Part shown: piece after piece, positions 48,556 to 56,702 of the stretch
Numbering within the stretch: the stretch's first letter is position 1
How the letters are laid out: every line of letters begins with the position of its first letter
Assembly: GCA_951812535.1 (NCBI GenBank)
Contig: CATOSK010000006.1
Coordinates: 558,001 to 622,000, forward strand
DNA: 64,000 bases
Origin: an uncultured Dehalococcoidia bacterium
GTDB lineage: Bacteria > Chloroflexota > Dehalococcoidia > Lucifugimonadales > UBA3495
Direction: 5' to 3'
Made by a program: the position numbers and the translations under genes
Notes under the pieces: generated by a model
Databases searched by the model: none
What the model was told of the DNA's origin: nothing
What the model saw: the letters and a program-made list of their open reading frames with translations, nothing else

Positions 48556-48604
48556 TAGCTTCCAGCGAGGAAACCAGCGAGACAGTCCGGGCCTGGGGTG
48601 AGGG

Positions 48605-49741
48605 CTACTCGCGGAGGAGCTGGCGGGCGATGGTCTGGCGCTGGACCTCGGAGGTTCCTTCGTAGATGGTGAGGGCGCGGATTTCCCGGTAGAGCTGCTC
48701 GACGCGGCTGCCCTTTTCCAGCCCGGCGCCGCCGTGAATCTGGACGGATTCGTTGATGATGCGGGAGGCGGCCTCGGTGGCGAAGAGCTTGGCGTAGGAC
48801 GCCTCCTTGATTACGTTCTCCTGTCCCGAGTCCTTGAGCCAGGCGGCCTTGTAGCAGAGGAGGCGGGCGGCTTCGAGGGATACGGCCATATCGGCCAGCT
48901 TGAACTGGGTGGCCTGGAGGTCGCTCAAGGGCTGTCCGGAAATCATGCGCTCTTTTGAGTATTCCATCGCGGCGTCGTAGGCGGCCTGGGCCATTCCGAT
49001 GGCGGCGGCGGCGACGGTGGTGCGGAAGGTGTTGAGGGTGCCCAGGGCCAGGCGGATTCCCTGGCCCGGCTCGCCGATGATGTTGGTGTAGGGGATGCGG
49101 CAGTCGGTGAAGACGGGTGCGCCGATGGGATGGGGGGCCATGAGGTCGAGGCGCGGGGAGTCGTCGAAACCGGGCGTCCCAGCCTCGACGATGAAGGCGG
49201 AGATGCCCCGGCTGCCGGCGGCGGGGTCGGTCCTGGCGAAGACGGTGTAGGTGTGGGCGTCGCCGGCCTGGCTGATGAACTTCTTGGAGCCGTTGAGCCG
49301 CCACTCGTCATCCTCGGCGACGGCGGTGGTCCGCATGGACATGACGTCGGAGCCAGCGTGGGGCTCGGTGAGGGCGAAGGCGGCGATGGCGCTTCCGTTG
49401 GCGATGGAGGGCAGGTAACGCTCCTTCTGCTCCTCGGTGCCGCCGAGGGTGATGGGGAAGCTGCCGAGGCCCTGCATGATGAAGTTGGTGTCGGCCTGTC
49501 CGCAGACCTGGGCCAGCTCCTCGCGGATGATGCAGAGGTTGGTGACCTGGATGCCATGTCCGCCGTATTCGGCGGGGACGGTGTGGCGGAGGAGACCGGC
49601 ATCGGAGAGGATGCGCATGAGTTCCGGTGAGACGCGGCTGGACTCATCGACCTCGGCGGCGATGGGGGCGATTTGCTCCTGGGCGAGGGCGCGGACCTGG
49701 TGGCGGAGGGTTTGCTGTTGGGGGGTTAGGGTGAAGTCCAT
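48605..49741 (-). CDS. Acyl-CoA dehydrogenase
   Basis: 378 residues, standard length. FALTEPHAGSDVMSMRTTA is the FAD/substrate loop, SKKFISQAGDAHTYTVFART the central strand, and LTIYEGTSEVQRQTIARQLL contains the Glu found as catalytic base in many family members. It oxidises an acyl-CoA to the trans-2-enoyl form and passes electrons to ETF. AGGAG lies 7 bases before the ATG. It stands alone here, so chain length and pathway are unknown. Confidence 0.95.
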   Translation of the reverse strand: MDFTLTPQQQTLRHQVRALAQEQIAPIAAEVDESSRVSPELMRILSDAGLLRHTVPAEYGGHGIQVTNLCIIREELAQVCGQADTNFIMQGLGSFPITLGGTEEQKERYLPSIANGSAIAAFALTEPHAGSDVMSMRTTAVAEDDEWRLNGSKKFISQAGDAHTYTVFARTDPAAGSRGISAFIVEAGTPGFDDSPRLDLMAPHPIGAPVFTDCRIPYTNIIGEPGQGIRLALGTLNTFRTTVAAAAIGMAQAAYDAAMEYSKERMISGQPLSDLQATQFKLADMAVSLEAARLLCYKAAWLKDSGQENVIKEASYAKLFATEAASRIINESVQIHGGAGLEKGSRVEQLYREIRALTIYEGTSEVQRQTIARQLLRE

Positions 49742-49768
49742 GGGTGGCTCCTGTGCCGTTACAAAGAG

Positions 49769-50461
49769 TTACTGGATTTTGGCGGATTTTTCTAGGTTAT
49801 GGCGAGCGCAAAGAATTCGGACATTCTCGGGCAGGATGCTGGTCCCTCCCTTGGAGTAAGGGAAGTCGTGGTCGAAATGCAGTTGGTCAGTGGATCCGCA
49901 CATGACGCATTTGCCACCGTCTCGTTTGTAAACAAAGTGCTTAATCGCCGAAGGGATTTGCCGTGTTTGTGCTAAATTCTGTTCCGATGATTTAGGTGAT
50001 TCATATGGAACTTCGGGAGACTGCTTCAGCGAGAATTTGAAGACGTTTCGTATCCCATCGGAACGATATTCATAGTTGACTAGCAAGTATGGACCTCTAT
50101 CGGTCCAAGTCCCTTGCCGCATTTTTTCGTAAACTTGGAATGACGCAGGTCGTATCCCATTTGCTTTAACGTTGTCGACCCAATCAGCGAAAAGTCCGTT
50201 TTGGGTTGGTGCACCATTCGAATTAACCCTGGGTTGGTCCAGCGACTTGGGGTCAGGCGTCAATCTGGTACGCGGAGCGTCGTGTCCCTCGTACAAAATT
50301 TCTGACTCATCCGCGCTCATCTGGTCGTTGTATGGTGCGTTCTTACGTCTGGACATGAGGATGATTCCGCGGGCAGGAGGGGGTTTGAAGTTCATTCCAC
50401 GCTGGAGCGACAAGCCCTCTAGAGTGCACATCTCTAGGTAGCTTAGGATGTCGTCTTTCAT
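49769..50461 (-). CDS. HNH endonuclease-type protein
   Basis: 230 residues. The C-terminus carries the HNH zinc-finger nuclease motif: CVMCGSTDQLHFDHDFPYSKGG followed by VRILCARHN. The N-terminal 150 residues (SADESEILYEGHDAPRTRL, RPASFQVYEKMRQGTWTDRG) are unassigned. The gene is markedly AT-richer than the flanking acyl-CoA dehydrogenase, and AGGAG precedes its ATG; transfer is likely. It may be a restriction-type or mobile-element nuclease; no methylase is nearby. Confidence 0.85.
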   Translation of the reverse strand: MKDDILSYLEMCTLEGLSLQRGMNFKPPPARGIILMSRRKNAPYNDQMSADESEILYEGHDAPRTRLTPDPKSLDQPRVNSNGAPTQNGLFADWVDNVKANGIRPASFQVYEKMRQGTWTDRGPYLLVNYEYRSDGIRNVFKFSLKQSPEVPYESPKSSEQNLAQTRQIPSAIKHFVYKRDGGKCVMCGSTDQLHFDHDFPYSKGGTSILPENVRILCARHNLEKSAKIQ

Positions 50462-50509
50462 TTCAGTACTCCTGAGATGAATCCTATTGCCAAGGGTGGT
50501 TCGATAGTC

Positions 50510-50557
50510 TCACAACCCCAACCTTCTCACAATTTCTTCGGCGTGGACGGTGGCGTC
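50510..50557 (-). pseudogene. Remnant of the 3' end of an SDR gene
   Basis: The last 15 codons before a TGA encode ATVHAEEIVRRLGL, the same residues as the end of the SDR gene at 51007, but with different codons (for example ATT GTG AGA AGG TTG against ATC GTC CGC CGT CTG). Upstream sequence is not SDR-like. It lies just downstream of hicA, on the far side of hicBA from the intact gene. Confidence 0.8.
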
Positions 50558-50580
50558 CTTAGTCGGGCGTGAGCATTCAA

Positions 50581-50766
50581 TTACGGTCGGGGAATCTCCA
50601 AGTCCTGGCAAATCTTGCGGGCGATGATTTCCTGAATTTCGGTGTGCCTTGGTACCGCAGTCTGGTAGTTGTTCCCGGGATTGCCCCAGATGGAATGCCG
50701 GCCGCCTTCCCGGATGAATACGCAACCATGCGCCTGCAGATGGGCCAGCAGCCGGCGACGCCTCAC
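50581..50766 (-). CDS. hicA: HicA-like toxin (mRNA interferase)
   Basis: 61 residues from a GTG that overlaps the hicB stop (GTGA). RRRRLLAHLQAHGCVFIREGGRHSIWGN and TAVPRHTEIQEIIARKICQDLEI show the HicA double-stranded-RNA-binding-like fold: the G-x-x-x-x-R-x-G-x-H motif with the catalytic His and the PRH helix start. HicA cleaves mRNA unless bound by HicB. Here hicB comes first, the less common order but found in many genomes. Confidence 0.88.
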   Translation of the reverse strand: MRRRRLLAHLQAHGCVFIREGGRHSIWGNPGNNYQTAVPRHTEIQEIIARKICQDLEIPRP

Positions 50767-50975
50767 AACTGCACATTGACCACTTCGTACTCCCCCTCCG
50801 CCGCGCTGATGGCGTAGGCGGAGTTTAGCTCGAGAATGTCGGCCAGAGCGGCCCGCAGGTTTTCCAGCAGTTCTTCTCTCGTGGCGGCCTGCGCGTTGAC
50901 TCCGCGCACTTCTTGTATCCAGCCAATCCACCAGCCGTCGGCCTGCTTGATTACCGCGGTATAGGAAGAGTTCAT
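50763..50975 (-). CDS. hicB: HicB-like antitoxin
   Basis: 70 residues. YTAVIKQADGWWIGWIQEVRGVNAQAATREELLENLRAALADIL is the HicB partial RNase H-like fold (key parts GWWIGWIQEVRGV and ATREELLENLRAAL). No C-terminal DNA-binding helix-turn-helix is seen, so this is the short form. GAGGAG lies 10 bases before the ATG. With hicA it forms a type II toxin-antitoxin locus lying between the SDR gene and its duplicated tail. Confidence 0.9.
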   Translation of the reverse strand: MNSSYTAVIKQADGWWIGWIQEVRGVNAQAATREELLENLRAALADILELNSAYAISAAEGEYEVVNVQL

Positions 50976-51006
50976 CGGGATATGCTCCTCAACTCAGATG
51001 TTGTCT

Positions 51007-51795
51007 TTACAACCCCAGACGGCGGACGATTTCTTCGGCGTGGACGGTGGCGCCGGTGAGGCCGGTGGCGTCCTGGGCGGCGAGATGGACGGCGGCCTTG
51101 ACCATGTCCTGGGGGGTGGCCCAGGTGGAGAAGTCGGCGTCGGGGCGCTGGGCCTGGAAGCCTTCCGTCACCACAGGGCGGAGGGGCTTCAGGACGTTGA
51201 CGGCGATGTTGTGCTGGCCCAGCTCGGCGGCCAGTCCCCAGCTTAACCGCTCCAGTCCGGCCTTGGCCGTGCCGTAAGCCTGTCCCATGAGGGCGATTCC
51301 GGCGTCGCGGTCCTCGCCCAGGGTGGAGGAGAAGATGTTGTTGGCGGCATGGGAGGAGACGTTGATGATGCTGCCGGCGCCCTGCTCGATCATCACCGGG
51401 GCGACGGCCTGGCAGCAGATGAAGGGTGCCCGCAGGTCGATGTCCATGACCAACTCCCATTCCCGCAGGGTGGTCTGGAGGAAGGGGGTGTAGGTGCCGA
51501 CTCCGGCGTTGTTGATGAGGATGTCGATGCGTCCCAGGGAGTCCACAGTTTGCTGGACCAGGCTGCGGATGTCCTCTTCCTGACGCACGTTGCAGCGGAT
51601 GGGCAGGGCGGTACCGCCCCGGGCCTGGATCTCGGCGGCGGTGGCGTGGATGGTGCCGGGCAGCCCGGTGCGTTCTGTTTCGGACCGGGCGGCCACGACC
51701 ACAGCCGCGCCGGCAGCGGCCAGTCCCAGGGCCATGGCCTTGCCGATGCCCCGGCTGGAGCCGGTGACGATGGCTACCTTGCCTTTCAGTGACAT
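51007..51795 (-). CDS. Short-chain dehydrogenase/reductase (SDR)
   Basis: 262 residues. Classical SDR marks: VTGSSRGIGKAMALG (cofactor loop), LINNAGVG, a catalytic Ser in the INVSSHAANN region and YGTAK with the catalytic Tyr and Lys. NADP preference is suggested by the Arg in VAARSETER after strand 2. GAGGAAGAG precedes the ATG. The last 14 residues are duplicated in the remnant at 50510-50557. Substrate unknown. Confidence 0.92.
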   Translation of the reverse strand: MSLKGKVAIVTGSSRGIGKAMALGLAAAGAAVVVAARSETERTGLPGTIHATAAEIQARGGTALPIRCNVRQEEDIRSLVQQTVDSLGRIDILINNAGVGTYTPFLQTTLREWELVMDIDLRAPFICCQAVAPVMIEQGAGSIINVSSHAANNIFSSTLGEDRDAGIALMGQAYGTAKAGLERLSWGLAAELGQHNIAVNVLKPLRPVVTEGFQAQRPDADFSTWATPQDMVKAAVHLAAQDATGLTGATVHAEEIVRRLGL

Positions 51796-51874
51796 GGGCT
51801 CTTCCTCAAGGTTGGATGGCGAACATCCGGCGCTGCGGGTGCAGCCGGGGCCGCAGGCTCCGAGCCAGCAAACC

Positions 51875-53221
51875 CTACGCGGACATTTCTTCGGAGGACA
51901 CTTCTCCGGATGAAATCACCGTGGGGCCGAAGTCGCGGAGAAACTCGTCCGGGGTAACGTGGGCAGCTTCGGCCAGGCTGTTCAGGCGGCCCGGTTCGAT
52001 GAAGTCGTCCGTGTCCAGCCGGATCATGTACTGGCGGGCCGAGATATAGTGCTCCGAAGCCAGGTCGATGAGGCGGACGCGGTTGCGGCCCTGGTCGCCG
52101 TCGCGCAGGGAGTCGAAGGGCAGGGCCCGCAGGTTGCCCCGGTCCAGGCAGACCATACCCCCTTTGCGCAACGACTCGTCGTTGACCCGGGCCAGGAGGA
52201 ATCCCACCGCGCCGTGGCCCAATGAACGTGTGTAGTCGATGTCGAAGGGGATGGGTTGGGCGGAGCGCAACTCGTATCCCAGGGTGGTGTCGACGATGGA
52301 GATGGACTCGCCCCGGGCGGCGAAATGCTGCTGCACCTGGCGCCGCAGGATCATGGCCAGGGGGACCTCGGCCAGGCGCACAGCGCCGTAGGGATCGTAC
52401 TCCACCGGGACTCCGGAGGCCGAAGCCAACTCCTGGGGGTCGATGACGCCGCTGATTCCCTCGGCGATGATGGCAACGCCCCGGTTGCGTCCCATGAGCC
52501 GGCGCTTGAGGATGGCGCCTTCCAGGTGGCGGGCGACCTCGGCGAGGGGCGTGTGGGGGCCGAATTCCTCGGGGACGAGGGTCAGAGTGGCGCCGGATGC
52601 TTTTCCGATGCCTAGGGCCAGGTGTCCGGCGGTGCGGCCCATGACCACAACGAAGTACCAGCGGTTGGTGGTGCGGGAGTCTTCCATGATGTTCAGGACG
52701 GATTGGGTCCCGACGTGGCGGGCGGTCTCGAAGCCGAAGGTGGGCATTCCGACGGGCAGGGGCAGGTCGTTGTCGATGGTCTTGGGGACGTGGGCCACCC
52801 GGATCCGTCCCCCGGCGGCGCGGGCAACCTCGGAGGCGGTGTAGGACGTTCCGTCGCCTCCGATGGTGACCAGGTAGGTGATGCCCAGCTTGTCCAGGGA
52901 CGCTACCACCGCATCCAGGTCGCCGGGGCGCTGGGTCGGGTTGGCGCGGGAGGTGCGCAGGACGGAGCCGCCCTGGAAGTGGATGCTGGACACGTCGGGT
53001 ATGGACAGGGTACAGACCCGCATGCCGTCCAGCAGGTCGGAGGCTTGGCCGGGCTCGTCCATGGTCCCGGTGATGAGGTGCTGGAAGCCGTCGAAGATGC
53101 CCAGGACTTCCAGGCCCTCGTTGACGGCCTCGATGGTGACGGAGCTGATGACGCTGTTGATACCGGGAGCGGGGCCGCCCCCTACGAGAATCGCCAGGCG
53201 GCCTCTGGATGGTGTGGTCAT
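51875..53221 (-). CDS. Phosphofructokinase (PfkA family)
   Basis: 448 residues, longer than the 320 of E. coli PfkA. LVGGGPAPGINSVISS is the phosphate-binding start, GGDGTSYTA holds Gly at the site that is Asp in pyrophosphate-dependent enzymes, and VPKTIDNDLPLP has Lys where E. coli has Gly. That Gly/Lys pair is known from atypical ATP-dependent (group X-like) enzymes, so ATP use is the better guess. MGRTAGHLALGIG is the later substrate motif. GGAAGGA precedes the ATG. It phosphorylates fructose 6-phosphate in glycolysis. Confidence 0.9.
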   Translation of the reverse strand: MTTPSRGRLAILVGGGPAPGINSVISSVTIEAVNEGLEVLGIFDGFQHLITGTMDEPGQASDLLDGMRVCTLSIPDVSSIHFQGGSVLRTSRANPTQRPGDLDAVVASLDKLGITYLVTIGGDGTSYTASEVARAAGGRIRVAHVPKTIDNDLPLPVGMPTFGFETARHVGTQSVLNIMEDSRTTNRWYFVVVMGRTAGHLALGIGKASGATLTLVPEEFGPHTPLAEVARHLEGAILKRRLMGRNRGVAIIAEGISGVIDPQELASASGVPVEYDPYGAVRLAEVPLAMILRRQVQQHFAARGESISIVDTTLGYELRSAQPIPFDIDYTRSLGHGAVGFLLARVNDESLRKGGMVCLDRGNLRALPFDSLRDGDQGRNRVRLIDLASEHYISARQYMIRLDTDDFIEPGRLNSLAEAAHVTPDEFLRDFGPTVISSGEVSSEEMSA

Positions 53222-53377
53222 GGCGGGCCGTCCTTCCCCAACAGATTCGGGCCGGTTTGCTGGGCTTAGACTTTCACATGGGCGGGGGCCGTGTCAACGG
53301 GTTTTCACAAACCCGGCCACCCATTCTACAGAGCCACGATTATTGTAGGCGGTTACGGGCACTGCTAGAATCGGGTC

Positions 53378-54760
53378 ATGGACCGTATCTTCATGGAAAA
53401 TTTCCGCTGCTTCCGCAAGCCGCAGTCGGCGCGGCTGGCCCCGTTGACACTGCTGGTGGGGGAGAACAGCACGGGGAAGACGTCATTTTTGGCTCTGGTT
53501 AGGGCACTGTGGAGAGTGGCCTTGCAGGAACAGGTGCCGGACTTCCGGGAAGAGCCGTATGACTTGGGGACGTTTGAGGATGTGGTGCATAACCGGGGAG
53601 GTCGGAGCAAGCAACCCGCGGATTTTGCGGCCGGGTTTGAGGCTAGGCCCAACCGTCCGTTATTTGGCAGTGACAAGTATGCGTTCAAAGTGGTCTTCAA
53701 ACGACGAGGAGCGTTTCCCGTCCCGTTTAGGCGTCGTCTTGAAGGCGGAGGAACTTGGATTGAAGTAGAAACCGAGGGCAATGGAAATCACTCGGTGAAT
53801 TTTGGGATGCCTGATATCTCGAAGTGTTCTTTCGAAGAGAGGCGCTATCCCCTCGGCGATGCCGCTTTGAACTTGATTCCCATACCGTTCGTTTTGTTTC
53901 GAATTGGGGAACTTAGCAGGGGAGAACAACCAAGATTTTTCCAAGCAGGGATAACCGATGATTCTCCGGATTCTGCCTTCAATGTTTCGGTGGGACGCGA
54001 CGACCTTAACAAGCTCTACAAATTGAACGGTGATTTGGAGATAAGGTCGCGCCGAGGCATCCCTTACGCGAGTGCCCCGGTTCGTTCCATCCCCCGCCGT
54101 ACTTATGACCCCACGCGCCCAAGGCGGGACCCAGAAGGGGGTTACATTCCCACGTACTTGGCAAGCATCTCTCACTCCAACCCAAAGACGTGGGAGGCAT
54201 TGAAAACCGAGTTGGAGAAGTTCGGACAGCAGGCTGGGTTGTTCGACGAAATATCCATCAAGTCCTTCGGGGATGCTGAGGGTGCTCCTTTTCAGGTACA
54301 GATACGCAAGTTCAGTGGCTCCGGGAAAAGCCGACAGGCGAAAGGGCCGTGGAGGAATTTGATTGATGTTGGGTATGGGGTGAGCCAAACGCTGCCAGTG
54401 CTGACGGAATTGCTAAACCCTGAGCCGGCCCCGCTGTTCCTGTTGCAACAGCCTGAGGTGCATCTGCATCCGAGCGCGCAGGCGGCTTTGGGGAGCTTGT
54501 TTTGCTCCGTTGCGGGGCCGGAGCGGCAGTTGATTGTGGAGACGCACAGCGACTACCTGCTGGACCGGGTGCGGATGGATGTGAGGGACAAGAAGACGGA
54601 CCTGAAGCCAGAGGACGTTTCTATCCTCTACTTTGAGCGGGACGGGCTGGAGGTGAATATTCACTCGCTGCGGCTGGACGAAATGGGGAATGTGCTGGAT
54701 GCGCCGCCGGGCTACGGGCAGTTCTTCATGGATGAGACTCGGCGGTCAATCAATCTCTGA
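53378..54760 (+). CDS. ABC-type/AAA_21 ATPase (DUF3696-like C-terminus), partner of a PIN-like nuclease
   Basis: 460 residues. Walker A GENSTGKTSFLALV near residue 28-40; Walker B FLLQQPEVHLHPSAQAALG near 352; switch IVETHSDYLLDRVRMDV; the last 50 residues (DVSILYFERDGLEVNIHSLRLD ... FFMDETRRS) resemble DUF3696. This is the SMC/RecF-like overcoming-lysogenization (OLD) style ATPase without a TOPRIM domain. Its stop TGA is followed at once by ATG of the PIN-like gene, so the two are expressed together. The middle part is AT-richer than the ends. A defence ATPase sensing phage is inferred. Confidence 0.88.
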   Translation: MDRIFMENFRCFRKPQSARLAPLTLLVGENSTGKTSFLALVRALWRVALQEQVPDFREEPYDLGTFEDVVHNRGGRSKQPADFAAGFEARPNRPLFGSDKYAFKVVFKRRGAFPVPFRRRLEGGGTWIEVETEGNGNHSVNFGMPDISKCSFEERRYPLGDAALNLIPIPFVLFRIGELSRGEQPRFFQAGITDDSPDSAFNVSVGRDDLNKLYKLNGDLEIRSRRGIPYASAPVRSIPRRTYDPTRPRRDPEGGYIPTYLASISHSNPKTWEALKTELEKFGQQAGLFDEISIKSFGDAEGAPFQVQIRKFSGSGKSRQAKGPWRNLIDVGYGVSQTLPVLTELLNPEPAPLFLLQQPEVHLHPSAQAALGSLFCSVAGPERQLIVETHSDYLLDRVRMDVRDKKTDLKPEDVSILYFERDGLEVNIHSLRLDEMGNVLDAPPGYGQFFMDETRRSINL

Positions 54761-55222
54761 ATGTGTGCCATAGTCGACGCCAATGTCGCAGGTGAAGTCT
54801 TCGGCGACAATCCTTCCCAGGCGGGACAGTTCTTCTTGGATTGGTTGAATACCAAGGGAAGGCTCGTGGTTGGTGGCGACCTAACGAGGGAGCTTACCAC
54901 CCATCAACACTTCGTTAGGTGGCTTAGAACAGCGATAAGGATAGGGCGCGCCGCTGAAATTCCTGATGTACCGGTGGGGACCGAAGCTGGAGGGCTACGC
55001 GACGGAGGGTCTTGTAAGTCCAACGACTGGCACATCCTTGGGCTCGCCCGGGTAAGCGGCGCAAGGTTGTTGTTCACCAACGACCAGAATCTCCAAGACG
55101 ATTTCGGGAATCCGCAAATCGTGGGTGGGGTTCGAGGCCGGATTTTTACGACGGTGCAGCGCAAGGACGTTCGTCCAACCCACCGGAATCTTCTAAGGCG
55201 AACCGACCTCTGTGAGGTCTAA
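54761..55222 (+). CDS. PIN-like domain protein (putative RNase)
   Basis: 153 residues. The pattern CAIVDANVAGEVF (first acidic residue), GGDLTREL (Glu), SNDWHILGLARVSGARLLFTNDQNLQDDF (third and fourth acidic positions, key parts SNDWHILGLA and TNDQNLQDD) matches PIN-fold ribonucleases such as VapC. The start codon follows the ATPase stop with no gap. No antitoxin of VapB type is next to it, so the ATPase may control it. Likely a single-stranded RNA or tRNA nuclease. Confidence 0.82.
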   Translation: MCAIVDANVAGEVFGDNPSQAGQFFLDWLNTKGRLVVGGDLTRELTTHQHFVRWLRTAIRIGRAAEIPDVPVGTEAGGLRDGGSCKSNDWHILGLARVSGARLLFTNDQNLQDDFGNPQIVGGVRGRIFTTVQRKDVRPTHRNLLRRTDLCEV

Positions 55223-55234
55223 AAGCATTCCCCC

Positions 55235-56386
55235 CTACCGGTAGTCGCGGAAGAAGGCGCGGATGTCGTCGACCAGGAGGCCGGGTTCCTCGAGGGCGGC
55301 GAAGTGACCACCACGGGGCATTTCGGTCCAGCGCTGGACGTTGTAGGAGCGTTCGGCCCACTGGCGGGGCGGGCGGCTGAGGTCGCCGGGGAAGAGGGCG
55401 ACGGCGCAGGGGACGCTGATCCGGTCGCCGGGGCCGAAGTTCCACGGCGTGCGCTGGTTCTCGTAGTAGAGGCGGGTGGACGAGTTGATGGTCTGGGTGA
55501 CCCAATAGATCATTACCGTGTTCAGCAGCTCGTCCCTGGTGTAGCTGCTCTCCACATCGCCGTTGCAGTCGCTCCAGGTGCGGAATTTTTCCACAATCCA
55601 GGCGCAGAGGCCTACAGGGGAGTCGTTGAGGCCGTAGGAGAGGGTCTGAGGCTTGGTGCCCTGAATGTGGGAGTAACCGCCTTCCGCCTGCTGCCATTGG
55701 GCGCGTTGTTCCAGAAGAGCTTTTTCTTCGCCGTCCAGGGGGCGTGAGCCCTCACCCTGCCATGCGATGGCCTGGGTGACGGAGGTTACGTGGATTCCGA
55801 TGATGTTCCCGGCGTGGTGGTACCCCAGGCGGGCGGTGACGCCGGCGCCCCAGTCTCCTCCCTGGGCGGCGAAGCGGTCATATCCCAGTTCCTCGGTCAT
55901 CAGCCTGGTCCACAGTCCGGCGATGTGGCGGGTGTTGACGCCGCGCCGGCGGGTCTGGGCGGAGAACCCGTAGCCGGGCATGGAGGGGACGACGACATCG
56001 AAGGAGTCGGCGGGGTCGCCGCCGAAGGCCGCCGGGTCGGTGAGGCGGGGGATGATTTTGGTCATCTCGAAAAAAGTGCTGGGCCAGCCGTGGGTGACGA
56101 TGAGGGGCATGGGGTTTTCTCCCCTTCCCCGTTGGTGGATGAAGTGGGTTTCCTGCCCGTCCACCGTCGTCTTGAAGTGGGGGAAAGCGTTGAGGGAGGC
56201 TTCCTGGGCCCGCCAGTCATACTGGGTGCGCCAGTACTCGGTGAGTTCCTTGATGTAGTCCAGGTTGGAGCCGTAGTCCCACTCTGCACCGGGGATTTCA
56301 TCCGGCCAGCGGGCATGGGACAGGCGGTGCTGCAGGTCGGCGAGGACTTCGTCGGAGACATGGATCTGGAAGGGGGTTACGGGCAT
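55235..56386 (-). CDS. Epoxide hydrolase with EHN domain
   Basis: 383 residues from ATG 56386 (GGAGG 7 bases upstream). The N-terminal EHN domain (VSDEVLADLQHRLSHARWPDE) is followed by the alpha/beta-hydrolase fold: HGWPSTFFEM oxyanion loop, GGDWGAGVTARLG with the nucleophile Asp, and PRGGHFAALEEP with the catalytic His. It resembles the microsomal/juvenile-hormone epoxide hydrolase type. It opens epoxides to diols, perhaps in hydrocarbon or terpenoid breakdown. Confidence 0.93.
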   Translation of the reverse strand: MPVTPFQIHVSDEVLADLQHRLSHARWPDEIPGAEWDYGSNLDYIKELTEYWRTQYDWRAQEASLNAFPHFKTTVDGQETHFIHQRGRGENPMPLIVTHGWPSTFFEMTKIIPRLTDPAAFGGDPADSFDVVVPSMPGYGFSAQTRRRGVNTRHIAGLWTRLMTEELGYDRFAAQGGDWGAGVTARLGYHHAGNIIGIHVTSVTQAIAWQGEGSRPLDGEEKALLEQRAQWQQAEGGYSHIQGTKPQTLSYGLNDSPVGLCAWIVEKFRTWSDCNGDVESSYTRDELLNTVMIYWVTQTINSSTRLYYENQRTPWNFGPGDRISVPCAVALFPGDLSRPPRQWAERSYNVQRWTEMPRGGHFAALEEPGLLVDDIRAFFRDYR

Positions 56387-56471
56387 GGCGGGGCCTCCGT
56401 GGGCGTGGTGGAATCTTTTCGAAATTCTCCCATGGCTGAGTGCAAGAGGGCAACACAACCGGTTTGTCCCG

Positions 56472-56646
56472 GCGCAATCGCATTTGGGTTCTCGAAGACA
56501 TACTGACGTTCAGGATATAGCCGCCCAGCGGATAAAGTGAAGGAAGGATAGTCACGAGCCTACTCGAAGCACTAGTTGATAAGAGCATGTATAGACATCA
56601 TGCTGGGGCACCTGCATGGTGGTATCTTTCGAACGGAACAGCCCTG
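56472..56646. mobile_element. 175-bp MITE-like element, diverged copy of 42901-43077
   Basis: It keeps GCAATCGCATTTGGG near the left end, TCTCGAAGAC, TGACGTTCA, AGCCGCCCA, GGATAAAGTGA and GGATAGTCAC inside, and AGCCCTG at the right end. The right inverted repeat has decayed (GAACGGAACAGCCCTG), so it is an older copy. It lies just upstream of the second HEPN-like gene. Confidence 0.72.
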
Positions 56647-56702
56647 CGGCGCCTGCCCTTATCCCTTGCCAGCAATTGGGCTCCGGTATAGGATGGGGTT
56701 GC

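Noticed and set aside
49769..55222. Prophage or integrative element
   Set aside because: No integrase, structural phage genes or tRNA attachment site; accessory genes appear as separate small insertions.
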